A DNA stretch of 64,000 nt, taken from NCBI GenBank assembly GCA_964007475.1, contig OZ023273.1, positions 22,741,557 through 22,805,556 of the forward strand. Direction: 5' to 3'. The notes under the pieces were generated by a model, which made no database searches, was not told where the DNA came from, and saw nothing but the letters and a program-made list of their open reading frames with translations. This DNA is from Hybos culiciformis (taxonomy: Eukaryota > Arthropoda > Insecta > Diptera > Hybotidae). Below, in pieces: positions 49,317-58,931 of this stretch (position 1 is its first letter; the number at the start of each line of letters is the position of its first letter). The position numbers and the translations under genes were made by a program.

Positions 49317-49540
49317 TGAACAGATTAGGATATCTGTTCAATTCGACGGAAAGCGAAGAGTCTGACGACTTTAATGTTAACAGGGAAGTGCAAATGGGGT
49401 TGAGTTTCATCACATCAATTAAGAACACTCATGGAAAAGACGAAAGAAAATATCTCTTTTCATGTGCATCTTCAGTTTGTGTTTGTTTGTCATTATTAAC
49501 AGCAACGATATTACTATTAGAAATAGTGTTGCTTAGATAA
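49316..49540 (+). CDS. small ORF b with C-terminal hydrophobic segment, unknown
   Basis: 74 codons from the ATG that overlaps the previous stop. The first half is acidic (STESEESDDFNVNREV). The second half ends in a hydrophobic stretch (VCVCLSLLTATILLLEIVLL) that could be a tail anchor. It is probably the continuation of ORF a after a frameshift, or a coupled ORF. A foldback element is inserted 66 bp downstream. No family recognised. Confidence 0.3.
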   Translation: MNRLGYLFNSTESEESDDFNVNREVQMGLSFITSIKNTHGKDERKYLFSCASSVCVCLSLLTATILLLEIVLLR

Positions 49541-49605
49541 TTACTTTCTGCTAAAAATGCACTAAATAATTGTAATAACATTTCAGTTATAGTGTAGTGA
49601 TATTG

Positions 49606-50398
49606 AGAGTGTATTAGAATCTCGAAAAAAAAAAAATCTCGAAAAAAAAATCTCGAAACAAAAAAACCTCGAAAAAATTAATCTCGAAAAATCTCGAAAA
49701 TAGAAATCAAGATTTCACTTTGGAATTTTGTTTTCTTTTACTTATTTGAAAATAAAATAAAATATATTTTCATTTTCAATCAAAATATACATAATAACAT
49801 AGGTACGTACAACAAAAAATTATAAATTAATATTATGCCTTTTCCAAATAATTTAAACCGGTGCGGAAAGGCTTTTCTTCGAATATCATAAGCAACCTGC
49901 GTTCTTTTTTTGCATATTTAGACCTTACTATACGATATTCGCCCGCATCCATTCTCAATAATTTACATTTCATTGAAATTTGCTCTTTTCAGAGCAAAGA
50001 AATTAAATTGTAGACTCCAAGGTGCGATTTTGTTGCTATGACCCGTTTCCGTCGGTGCCATACTTCTACGCTATTTTGCGTTCTTGGCAAATTATACTGA
50101 AGTACTTTCCGTTGCGGATTAACTGTCTCTTGTTTACTTCAAGAAGAATTCCTAATATTTTTTTGTGTCAAAGCTAAAAGATAATATCTCGAATTTTTTT
50201 TTTTGCGTCGCGCGCTCGATCTGAAAAAAAAAAAAAATTCGAGATATTTTTTTTCGAGATTTTTTTTTTCGATATTTTTTTTTTTCGACATTTTTTTTTT
50301 TGAGATTTTTTTTTTCGAGTTTTTTTTTTCGAGATTTTTTTTTTTCGAGGTTTTTTTATTTCGGGTTTTTTTTTTTTCGAGATGGTGTTACAGACCCA
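49606..50398. mobile_element. foldback-type element with CTCGAAAAAA arrays (family iv)
   Basis: The left arm (49620-49700) repeats TCTCGAAAAAAA; the right arm (50188-50382) carries the inverted array (TTTTTTTCGAGA) with T-run length variation. The word GTGATATTG (AGTGATATTG when extended) stands on both sides (49597-49605, 50399-50407), a 9-10 bp target duplication. The middle (49700-50180) is non-coding with GC-richer patches. The Phe-rich frame at 50203-50439 is a translation of the arm. Confidence 0.8.
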
Positions 50399-50529
50399 GT
50401 GATATTGTTATCACTGACGATAAAATTAAACTAAATTAATAAAATTTTAAATATTTTTTTAACCCAAAATTTGATTTTGAAAAAAAGAATTACTGTAAAT
50501 TATAATTATTTTGATCCGAGCTAACATAA

Positions 50530-51065
50530 TACGGATAAACGGCTGATTACAGCCAAAACGAAAGCGTGTTTTGCTCTAATAGGACAAACCGGCTGAATAC
50601 AGCCTAGACAATAGCTCCTCTATAAATGACATGCTTGTGGTCATTATAGAGATAGGGAATTCAAAATAGATTCCAAACACTTATTACATATTTTCATACA
50701 TTGAGTGGCGTTTAGATTATTTTTATATTCAAAAATAAACATACCACTTATGCGTAAAAAAATTATTTGTAGCTTTTTTCATACATTGAGTGGGGTTTAT
50801 TTTATATTCTAAATAAACAAAAATGTCAATATAAATAAACAAAAATGTCAATATAAATAAACAAAAATGTCCTCTTTTATAAATAAACAAAAATGTCCTC
50901 TTATATAAATAAACAAAAATGTAAACGATCCTCAAATTTCAATAATAATTAAAGTGCTATTTATGCACTTTAATAATTATTCTGTAATTACACCCACTTT
51001 GTGTGCATCCACAATTTTGATTGGTGTGATCAAAATTGTGGGTGCTATCACAAATTCTTTTTTTT
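50530..51065. repeat. hairpin-rich segment related to element X
   Basis: Carries two short hairpins GGCTGATTACAGCC (50541) and GGCTGAATACAGCC (50591), an imperfect stem CTCTATAAATGAC/GTCATTATAGAG (50618-50651), direct repeats of TAAATAAACAAAAATGTC (50810-50925), a stem around TTAAAGTGC...GCACTTTAA (about 50941-50985), and a stem CCACAATTTTGAT/ATCAAAATTGTGG (about 51008-51043). The last three have counterparts, in the same order, at 62109-62286. A CAATAAAGA word at about 51109 suggests a transcript end. Confidence 0.5.
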
Positions 51066-51191
51066 CCTATCCCAAAAAGAAAAATTAATTAATTGTATTT
51101 TGGATTCGAGACAATAAAGATTTTTACTTTACTAAACGATTTTTTGATTTTTTAACAACTTTTAAAAATACAGTACTCTCTTCTATTCATT

Positions 51192-51458
51192 ATGAATAAA
51201 CTGCAGATTGCAGACCCCAAGCATAATCCCAATCCAGTCAATGCTAATAGACCAAAACGATACCGTCCAACTAAACGAGAGCGTCATTTAGCTCTTCTTT
51301 CTAGTACAGCCCTTCCTCAGCAACCACCACCCGTGGTTATAAATCCTTGGAATAAGATAATCGTCTAGTTCGATAATTTTGCCTTAATGTCAATGAAGAA
51401 TGGAGATGTTGACTTAGCTTCCCTGGTTAAATTGCTACAAAGACAACTTGATACCTAG
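51192..51458 (+). pseudogene. small ORF upstream of a LINE endonuclease start, with internal stop
   Basis: ATG at 51192 opens a frame reading MNKLQIADPKHNPNPVNA, then a basic PKRYRPTKRER segment and a proline patch (PQQPPPVV). It is interrupted by TAG at 51366-51368 and continues in frame to TAG at 51456-51458. It immediately precedes a LINE endonuclease start, so it may be the end of ORF1 of the same non-LTR element. It is not recognised beyond that. Confidence 0.4.
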
Positions 51459-51494
51459 AGTGTAATATTCCAGAATCTCCTTGTATTCTTAAAC

Positions 51495-51541
51495 ATAAAG
51501 CGAATTGCCGTTTGGAATGTTAATGGAAGATCAGTTGGAAT
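51495..51541 (+). pseudogene. LINE ORF2 N-terminal fragment (endonuclease start)
   Basis: Reads KRIAVWNVNGRSVG, the characteristic start of the apurinic-type endonuclease domain of non-LTR retrotransposons (…IAVWNVNGL…). The frame is cut after about 15 codons by LTR-like sequence beginning near 51542. It was truncated by that later insertion or recombination. Confidence 0.55.
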
Positions 51542-52195
51542 ATCTGGGACTTCACTAATCCCAGCGATAAGCAAACTCCCTTAGGAAGTTGGATTAATAC
51601 TGGATCTTCTACCGATTTCCCTAGGTTAGCATATCAATGTCCTATGTCTCTACGACAACTGGGACTTCACTAATCCCAGCGGTAAGCAAACCTCTGTGGT
51701 ACATCCGTACCGAATCCTACTTACCTTGTACACCCCGTGGTACATTTGTACCTAATCCTTGCTACTGACGTTCTTGTACTTACCTGGCACACCCATTACT
51801 TTGTACATGTTGCATTAAACGCAACTGTACTTTTAATTCCGAACAAAGTTTCAAATTATAAACCCAAATATATCCAAGTATTAAAACTTGACTTTATTTT
51901 ATTTTCTAACGATAAAATATGTTTGCATAAACATATTTTATCATTATTGTCTATTTTAATATTTAATTCAAGTGGATCTCATATAACAAGCCAAATATTT
52001 TCCCACACACAACTTTTCTGGTACGCACTTGTACATACCAACTTTCTCTTAAAAACTCTCTTAAATATTTTATGTTCCAGTCCATTTCCATTATGTTTCT
52101 CTATTTATAATCTATGCATGCAATTTGCATGCATAGAAAAAGAACATGTAAACTAATTAGCACAATTAATTGCATTCATTCTAAGTTTTAAAGTC
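51542..52195 (+). mobile_element. truncated LTR of a 412/mdg1-like element (left copy)
   Basis: 51821-52195 aligns with 58467-58842 with few differences. Both copies conserve a 14-bp-arm hairpin (ATAAAATATGTTT/AAACATATTTTAT) and a palindrome built on CTATGCATGCAA. Upstream, 51542-51820 is not shared with the right copy. It contains a 38-bp direct repeat (CTGGGACTTCACTAATCCCA at about 51544 and 51658). The homologous part stops before the poly(A) signal and U5 end seen in the right copy, and no primer site follows, so this is a broken LTR. Confidence 0.65.
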
Positions 52196-52465
52196 TTTTT
52201 TTTGATGCGTCATATATTTTCAGTTATGATTGTTCTTTTGTTCTAAAAATTTTGCGATATAATTTTTAGCAATAAGTATTGTCGTTCGTTAAAAGAAAAG
52301 ACTTTCTAATGGGAATATTAATATGGAAATTTTATTGATAATAGGAATTACTCAAATTTGAAGCTACATATAGATTTTATAATTTTTAACAATGTAATCT
52401 TATGTTGCGGTAGGTCGCGTAGAATTTTCGTATCTTAATAATGTTAATAATGCGAAATTTTTGTG

Positions 52466-52473
52466 TATATAAA
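52466..52473 (+). promoter_or_regulatory. TATA box of the spliced small gene
   Basis: TATATAAA lies 40 bp upstream of the first ATG (52506) and 82 bp upstream of the second (52548), giving a plausible start site around 52495-52500. If so, the first ATG would have a very short leader. Confidence 0.45.
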
Positions 52474-52505
52474 GCTAGTTGCAATTTAAAAAAATATTAA
52501 ATACA

Positions 52506-52949
52506 ATGCTATCCATCCACGTATTAAAGTGCGACATCATTATAAGAATGAGGGCGATTATCGCTCAAACCGACGGCCCCCTATGGACGTCAATCAAGGT
52601 GATGATGGCGGCATTTGTGCTGCAAAATGAAGGAGTGATTCTGATGGTTAAAGGCGGCCCAATGCAGCGGTATCATCATTTTGGGGCATTGATCCCAATG
52701 ATTCCAGTAAGTTCTCTTTGTTATTTTTTTTATTTTTCAAATATTTTTTAATTTTTTAATTTTTTTTAATTTTTTTATTTTCAGGCGCAAACAGAGGAGT
52801 TTCTTTTATCCGGATACACCATCCTGATAATATGCAATGTACTTGATCAGCGGCCGTACAACCCCCCTCCAATTGAGGATGAAGAAGATTGGGACGATGT
52901 GATGGCCCGTGAGAATCCACATCAACATCATAATGGGAGTATCCATTAA
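52506..52949 (+). CDS. two-exon 121-residue protein, unknown, associated with element X
   Basis: Exon 1 (52506-52706, 67 codons) joins exon 2 (52785-52949) across a 78-nt intron with donor CCA|GTAAGT and acceptor TTTTATTTTCAG, in phase 0, ending TAA. GC content (near 50%) contrasts sharply with the AT-rich surroundings, and codon use is unlike the nearby P450. The protein has two hydrophobic stretches (WTSIKVMMAAFVLQNEGVIL; SGYTILIICNVLD), then an acidic segment (PPPIEDEEDWDDV) and a histidine-rich end (NPHQHHNG). A TATA box precedes it, and AATAAA-like words follow within about 60 nt. Exact splice and frame agreement argue for a gene that was recently functional. No family recognised; it could be a small membrane protein or captured cargo. 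It sits just upstream of the element X block at 53.2-53.4 kb. Confidence 0.5.
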
Positions 52950-53187
52950 TTTTAATCAAAAAATTATAAAAAAAAATATATAATATAAATATATAATAAA
53001 AAATTTTGACGAAATAAAAAGAAACATTTTTTCAAGAATTTTTTTCATGCGAATTTTAGTATTAGAATGATGCTAAAAATTTTAGGACTTATATTTTATT
53101 GCGTTAAAGGTTGAGAAATATTTTTGATGTGATAAAGGTGGTGAAAGGTCAAAGAAAAAGTGTTGAAAAAGCTCCTTAAATTATTTA

Positions 53188-53386
53188 TAAGTGGTGAAAG
53201 CTCATCAACTCCCAAAATCAAGCTTTTCACCACTTACTTCGAGCTTTTCACCAATTACTCCAATTTTGTGGGAGAATCCTCACATCCTACCTACCAGTTT
53301 TCTTCAAAATTATACCGGGCCTTTTAGTTTAATATTAAGAAAAAGTTAAAGGAAAAGTATTGCTAATTAAAAGTATATAACATGGC
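53188..53386. repeat. element X block, empty-site copy
   Basis: A stem TAAGTGGTGAAAGCT/AGCTTTTCACCACTTA (53188-53236) is followed by CAAAATTATACCGGGCC at 53304 and then AAGTTAAAGGAAAAGTATTG and TATATAACATGG. The stretch from 53304 on matches 62369-62405 joined directly to 63840-63876. This copy therefore shows the sequence before the 1.43-kb insertion found in the other copy. Gag sequence of the gypsy element begins about 50 bp later. Confidence 0.75.
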
Positions 53387-53434
53387 GATCCTGAAATTCG
53401 TTAGTGTTGGCGCGGATCTGACCCCTTCTAGTTC

Positions 53435-53810
53435 AATAGCCTTTATTTCTCGTAATAATAATAATAATAATAATAACAACTATAACAATTCTAATCGCTC
53501 AAATAATAACGGTAGACAAAACGTCAACAACCGTTCTAATAATTCAAATATTTCAAGAAATCCGAATCAGAATCGGAATAATTTTCGAAATTTTCCGAAT
53601 AATCGGAACAATTTTAATACTGCTAGAAATAATTTTAATAATAATCGTCCCCCAAACAGGAATTTCGAGAACAGAAATTTCGTAAATAGAAATTTTGAAA
53701 ATCGTAATAATAATAGAAATTTTAATAATTACGGCAATAATAATTACGGTAATAATAATTATGGTAATAATAATTATCAAAACAACCATAACCCAAATAT
53801 GAGAAAATAA
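53435..53810 (+). pseudogene. Gag C-terminal, Asn/Arg-rich RNA-binding region (Ty3/gypsy)
   Basis: A run of Asn, Arg and Phe repeats (NRNNFRNFPNNRNN; NYGNNNYGNNNYG) ends at TAA 53808-53810. 412/mdg1-type Gag proteins commonly end in such Asn/Arg-rich sequence in place of zinc knuckles; it would bind genomic RNA. The start ATG at 53382 belongs to unrelated upstream sequence, so the N-terminal capsid part of Gag is missing. It precedes the protease by about 130 bp, as expected for this family. Confidence 0.65.
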
Positions 53811-53934
53811 TTTTCCGAATCAAAATTTCCAACAAAGAAATTTCAAGAAAATTCCTGAACAGGGAAACGAAGAAGGTCCCCATTCCCATCAAATAGTGGA
53901 TCATTAATCTCAAATGTCTTCCACTTCAATCTTA

Positions 53935-54290
53935 ATTTAACGAGTTATATCTACCTCAAAACGGAAATGACTGGGCGCGTCAACACGTACCTAGTTGATC
54001 CCGGAGCTGACATATCCGTTATTAAGAAAAATAAGTTAATAGACAATATTTAAATTTCTAAAAATTATAAATCTATTAAAGGAATTGGCGATTCCACGGT
54101 TATGACTGAAGGACCAGTAAAAACCGACATTATCATGCGAAGTCTAGATCATAAAACACGAGTTCGAAGTAGTGAACCCCAATTTCCCAATTCCAGCCGT
54201 TGGAATTATCGGTATGGATTTTATTAAAAAATATAACTGTGTTCTTGACTATAACAAAAACACAGATCTTCTTATCTTAAGACCTGATAA
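53935..54290 (+). pseudogene. retroviral-type aspartic protease (Ty3/gypsy Pol), broken
   Basis: The active-site motif reads YLVDPGADISVIKK (usual D-T/S-G-A-D/S; here P replaces T/S, likely inactivating). A stop follows near 54051. A frameshift near 54170 leads into the protease C-terminal motif GIIGMDFIKKYNCVLDY in another frame. It normally matures Gag-Pol. This copy carries at least one substitution at the active site, a stop and a frameshift. Confidence 0.7.
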
Positions 54291-55630
54291 CTATCCTGAA
54301 TATATATCTTTTACTCTCTTAGACAAACCTTCTCCTGAAATCTTGACATTGCCTGCTAGATCTGAAGTAATGCGAAAAATCTCTTTAGACCGAAAAAACA
54401 GCGACGAAAACGATCTATTTATACCTGCTCAAGAACTAAAACCAGGCGTTTTCGTTCTAAATTCCATCATTTCAAAATCTCAACCTTATATCAATATTCT
54501 AAATACCACATCTAATAATATTTCCCTTCCCGAAACTTCTATCAAAATTGAAAATCTTTCAAATTATAGTATCCATCAACTTACATCCTCCACACCTCAA
54601 TCAGAATCTAGTGAAAAGGAAATTTTGAATAAATTATCTAAAAATTTTCCTTCCTTCGTTAAGAGTAAACTTCAAACTTTATGTGAAGAATATGTGGATA
54701 TATTCTCTTTGGAAACAAATCCAATAACTTCTAATAATTTTTACAAACAAAAGTTAAGTCTTAAGGACGACAATCCTGTTTATATAAAAAATTATAGAAT
54801 TCCACATGGACATAAAGAAAAAGTTGATTCGAAATAAATAAACTTATAAAAATGATATAGTCGAACCTTCGGCTTCCGAATACAATAGCCCTGTTTTATT
54901 AGTACCTAAGAAATCTTTACCGGGTAGTACAGAAAAAAGATGGAGACTCGTCATAGATTATAGAGAAGTCAACAAAAGACTTATGTCCGATAAGTTCCCA
55001 CTCCCTCGTATCGACGATATTCTCGATCAACTCGGACGTGCTCGTTATTTTAGCAATCTAGATCTAATACAAGGATTTTTGCAAATAGAGTTAGATCCTG
55101 ATTCTCGTGACATTACGTCTGTTTCTTCTGATAAAGGTTCTTATAGATACAAGAGATTACCTTACGGTCTGAAAATCGCTCCTAACTCTTTTCAGCGAAT
55201 AATGAGTATTTCTTTCTCAGGTCTTTCTCCTTCTAAAGCTTTTCTTTATATGGACGACCTTATCGTCATAGGTATATCAGAAAATCATATGTTAAGTAAC
55301 CTTCAAGATGTATTTGAGACTTGTAGAAAATTTAATCTCAAATTACACCCCGATAAGTGTCAATTTTTTCAGCATCAGGCCACTTTTCTTGGTCATAAAT
55401 GTACGGACAAAGGAATTTTACCCGATGATTCTAAATTCTCTATCGTTAAAAACTTTCCCAGACCCGAAAATGGCGATGCAGCAAAGCGATTCGTTGCATT
55501 TTGCAATTATTATCGTCGTTTCATCCCAAATTTTTCTAAATATTCTTATCATCTTACCTGTCTCACTCGAAAAAAAGTTGTCTTTAAATGGACTGAAGAG
55601 TGCGAAGAATCTTTTCAATATCTTTAAAAT
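54290..55630 (+). pseudogene. reverse transcriptase domain (Ty3/gypsy, 412/mdg1-like), broken by stops
   Basis: After a linker, the RT reads WRLVIDYREVNKR, FPLPRIDDILDQLG, YFSNLDLIQGFLQI, YKRLPYGLKIAPNSFQR, the catalytic LYMDDLIV (near 55243), and FLGHKCTDKGILPD, then the connection region CNYYRRFIPNFSK. Domain order and motifs are complete, but TAA codons interrupt it before the RT core (54836-54838 and 54849-54851) and at 55625-55627. The mutated codons look like ordinary CAA/AAA to TAA changes. It copied the element's RNA into cDNA when intact. Confidence 0.9.
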
Positions 55631-56395
55631 TCTTTAATAAACCCACCTATTCTCAAGTATCCTGATTTTGATAAACTATTTTGTATTACGACAGATGCTT
55701 CTAAAATTGCTTGCGGAGCAATATTAAGCCAAGAAGAAAATAATATTCAGCTTCCTATTACTTATGCATCTCGTACGTTCACCAGGGGCGAACAAAACAA
55801 ATCGGTCATCGAACAGGAACTTGCTGCTATCCATTGGGCTTTAAATCATTTTAAACCTTATATCTATGGGAAAAAATTTCTAGTTAAAAGCGATCATCGT
55901 CCATTAACTTATCTATTCTCTATGAAAAATCCTTCTTCTAAACTTACCTGAATGCAGTTAGATTTAGAAGAATTTGATTTCGAAGTAGAATATATCAAGG
56001 GAATAGATAATAATGGAGCTGATGCCTTACCTAGAATTGATTTCGAATCCATAAGATCTATATCTCATTCTAAAATATTAAAAGTAACTACAAGATCTAT
56101 GACAAATAAACAAATTCGTGATAAAAATTCTATCACATTACAAACGCCAAATCCAATTATTTCAAATAAAATTAATATCTATGAATGTACTGACTTTAGA
56201 GAAGTCAAAAATTATGTCCGCTTATCATTTAACTTAGATAAGTCTAAGTTAATTTTAAGATATAAAAATAATATAATCACGAGTCTAGACCTCGATGATT
56301 TCTTGGTTAATGAAAAACTTGAATTAGGTCAACTTTTTCTCCAATTAGAAAAGAGACAAATAAAATTAATATCTCTAATTTACAAATGTCATTGA
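55631..56395 (+). pseudogene. RNase H domain and spacer of the gypsy Pol
   Basis: Motifs FCITTDASKIACGAILSQ (first catalytic Asp), EQELAAIHWALNHF (Glu) and KSDHRPLTYLF (Asp) are in the proper order, followed by the ADALPRI end motif. A TGA at 55949-55951, where this family typically has Arg, breaks the frame. Downstream a spacer (to a stop at 56393-56395) is cut by the miniature LTR element. Confidence 0.85.
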
Positions 56396-56414
56396 ATGAT
56401 GACATATTTAATAT

Positions 56415-56628
56415 TGTGGTGCTTCTATGTAGCACTACTCTCTTGCTACAAAATATTAGCTGAATAAGTTTTAAGAATATATAAATAGGCTGTAAGATTG
56501 TTAAGATAGATTATTATTATTAGTTGAGTCTTATTATACATATTAAATAAAAGTAAAGTCATGAAGACATAAACATCATCTTTAATTTTTAATGATCTCT
56601 TGCTCAGTTCACAACGCCATGCATTATA
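56415..56628 (+). repeat. 5' LTR of miniature LTR element (TRIM)
   Basis: 214 bp, starts TGTGGTGCTTCTATGTAGCA and ends GCATTATA directly before the primer site. Differs from the 3' LTR at three positions by eye. Confidence 0.93.
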
Positions 56629-56642
56629 TGGCGACCGTGACA
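56629..56642 (+). promoter_or_regulatory. primer-binding site, tRNA-Arg type
   Basis: TGGCGACCGTGACA immediately after the 5' LTR. The same word is used by 412/mdg1-type elements. Confidence 0.85.
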
Positions 56643-57019
56643 AAAGTAAAAAAAAAGGGCAGTCAAAAAAAAATTTAACTAAAAAAAGTGGATTTTTTTT
56701 AGTGAAAAAAAAAAAGAAATACATTTTTTTTTGAAATTAAAAAAATAAATTAAAGAAAATCAGGTTAAGAAATCAGTATAATTACATTAAATCTTAATAT
56801 AAGTACATTAAATCTTAGAAATAAAAATTTTTACAAATATAATAACCTTAGATAGGCAAAAAGAATTAATAAAAAAAGGGAAGGTATATCCAAATTAAGT
56901 AATTATAAAATTTAAAATCTATTTTAGTACTTCCTTTCATAGACTAATTCTTTTTGACTAAATCAGTAAGTAAAATTAATTAAATAAAATTAAATTAATT
57001 TTAAAATTAAGAGAGGAGG

Positions 57020-57233
57020 TGTGGTGCTTCTATGTAGCACTACTCTCTTGCTACAAAATATTAGCTGAATAAGTTTTAAGAATATATAAATAGGCTGTAA
57101 GATTGTTAAGATAGATTATTATTATTAGTTGAGTCTTATTATACATATTAAATAAAAGTAAAGTCATGAAGACATAAACATCATCTTTTATTTTTAATGA
57201 TCTCTTGCTCAGTTCACAACGCCAGGCACTATA
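57020..57233 (+). repeat. 3' LTR of the TRIM
   Basis: 214 bp, near-identical to the 5' LTR; ends GCACTATA before the target duplication ATAT. Confidence 0.93.
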
Positions 57234-57309
57234 ATATTATAAGGATCCAAAATTTTAAAGAAAATGCGGACAAATATTTAAATAATCTTATAATCGCGTT
57301 AACGCCCAA

Positions 57310-58100
57310 ACTCATAAAAGTCATGTGACTTCGAGAAAGAGAAAATTATTAAAAAATTTCATAACGACCCAATCTTAGGTGGTCATGCAATTGCTGATAA
57401 TTTCGTTCTAATATTCGGCCCTATGAAACAGATTCGTACTGATATGGGTACCGAATATAAGAATCAAACAATGAAAGAAGTCTTGAATCTTTTAAATATT
57501 GAATCTTTTAAATATTGAATCTTTTAAATATTGAATCTTTTAAGTATTTCGACAACGTACCACCATCATACTCTAGGTACCGTCGAAAGAAGTCATAGAA
57601 CATTGAATGAATACCTTAGATCTTTTGTGAACATAAACAAAACTGATTGGGACAAATACCTTCGATATTTTACTTATTGTTTTAATACGACACCATCGTC
57701 TGTACACGGGTATTGTCCTTTCGAACTCATTTCTGGAAAGCAACCTTCACCGCTAGATTTTCTAAAAACAACCAATATTGATCCAGTCTATAATATAGAT
57801 TCTTACGAAAAAGAGTTAAAACATAGACTGTAAGTCTCAAATAATCGAGTTCGAGATTTAGTTACAAAAGCTAAAGGGTATTCGAAAGTCAAATACGACT
57901 CTAATTCTAACCCAGTCACTTTAAAAGTAGGCGACGCTGTTCTATTAGATATGTCCGACACTAATCGTCATAAATTAGATCCTTTGTTTAAAGGACCATT
58001 CAATATTAAAAGTATAAGTGAACCTAATTGTGTCATAATTGATAAAAAAAAACAAAGCACAATTAGTTGACAAAAACAGACTTAAACCAATTTATTTATA
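57310..58100 (+). pseudogene. integrase of the gypsy element, internally deleted
   Basis: Starts near the zinc-binding segment (KKFHNDPILGGHA) and jumps directly to FGPMKQIRTDMGTEYKN, which carries the second catalytic Asp. The rest of the zinc finger and the first catalytic Asp (over 100 residues in relatives) are deleted. The catalytic Glu is in TLGTVERSHRTLNEYLR. The C-terminal part continues YCFNTTPSSVHGYCPFE and GDAVLLDMSDTNRHK to about 58100 with a stop at 57831-57833. A four-copy 16-bp repeat of GAATCTTTTAAATATT (57484-57548) expands the region between Asp and Glu and adds stops. Inactive. Confidence 0.85.
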
Positions 58101-58183
58101 ACATGATTTTCTTAAATAAAACTAATCATGTTATCATCTATAATTTATCTAGTATTAAACTTATAAAATAATATATTAGAATT

Positions 58184-58389
58184 ACTTATGTCTAAATATT
58201 TACGTATATTTCTAATTTCTTTATCATTTTCTGAATCAGATTCTATTATTATTATTTCATTATCTGTTGAAATCATTATGTGCTTTACTTATGTCTAAAT
58301 ATTTACGTATATTTCTAATTTCTTTCTCATTTTCTGAATCAGATTCTATTATTATTATTTCATTATTTGTTGAAATCATTATGTGAATC
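58184..58389. repeat. 103-bp tandem duplication in the gypsy 3' region
   Basis: Two copies starting ACTTATGTCTAAATATTTAC (58184 and 58287) with few differences, between the end of integrase and the LTR. Confidence 0.9.
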
Positions 58390-58399
58390 AGAATCAAAT

Positions 58400-58917
58400 T
58401 GTGCTGTGCTTCTTGAAGCTCGATATATCTTGTCTATGTCTTTAATCTTATGGTCTTTGCTATATTGCAACTGTACTTTAAATTCCGAACAAAGTTTCAA
58501 ATTATAAACCCAAATATTTCCAAGTATTAAAACTTGACTTTATTTTATTTTCTAACGATAAAATATGTTTGCATAAACATATTTTATCATTATTATCTAT
58601 GTTAATATTTAATTCAAGTGGATCTCATATAACAAGCCAAATATTTTCCCACACACGAATTTTCTGGTATGCACTTGTGCATACCAACACTCTCTTAAAA
58701 ACTCTCTTAAATATTTTATATTCCAGTCCATTTTCCATTATGTTTCTCTCTTTATGATCTATGCATGCAATTTGCATGCATAGAAAAATAACATATAAAC
58801 TAATTAGCATAACTAATTAAATTTATTCTAAGTTTTAACGTCAGACAATAAAGATCATAATTATAAAATAAATAGTCTTTTTATTTACAAGAAATGCCTC
58901 CAAGTAAAGGCATCACA
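58400..58917 (+). repeat. LTR of 412/mdg1-like element (right copy)
   Basis: Proposed start TGTGCTGTGC and end GCATCACA form an imperfect terminal inverted repeat. 58467-58842 matches the left LTR fragment. Contains the AATAAA signal (about 58848) expected at the R/U5 side. Because a primer site follows directly, it acts as the 5' LTR of the downstream leader while also standing at the 3' end of the pol sequence. The start is inferred; no polypurine tract is clear. Confidence 0.7.
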
Positions 58918-58931
58918 TGGCGACCGTGACA
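58918..58931 (+). promoter_or_regulatory. primer-binding site, tRNA-Arg type
   Basis: TGGCGACCGTGACA directly after the LTR end, identical to that of the TRIM. Confidence 0.85.

Larger units (their letters stand above)
56415..57233 (+). mobile_element. TRIM: complete non-autonomous LTR element nested in gypsy pol
   Basis: The order is LTR (56415-56628), tRNA-Arg-type primer site, about 365 bp of non-coding A-rich interior, polypurine tract AAGAGAGGAGG (57009-57019), LTR (57020-57233). The 4-bp duplication ATAT flanks it (56411-56414, 57234-57237). There is no coding capacity. Its primer site is the same as that of the neighbouring gypsy-type leader at 58918, suggesting mobilisation in trans by a 412/mdg1-like element. 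High LTR similarity indicates recent insertion, younger than the decay of the surrounding pol. Confidence 0.92.

Noticed and set aside
50203..50439. Phe-rich frame
   Set aside because: Translation of the TTTTTTTCGAGA array.
53382..53810. Asn-rich ORF as a host gene
   Set aside because: Position directly before a gypsy protease and RT, and the Asn/Arg-rich style, identify it as the Gag C-terminus; the first codons belong to upstream unrelated sequence.
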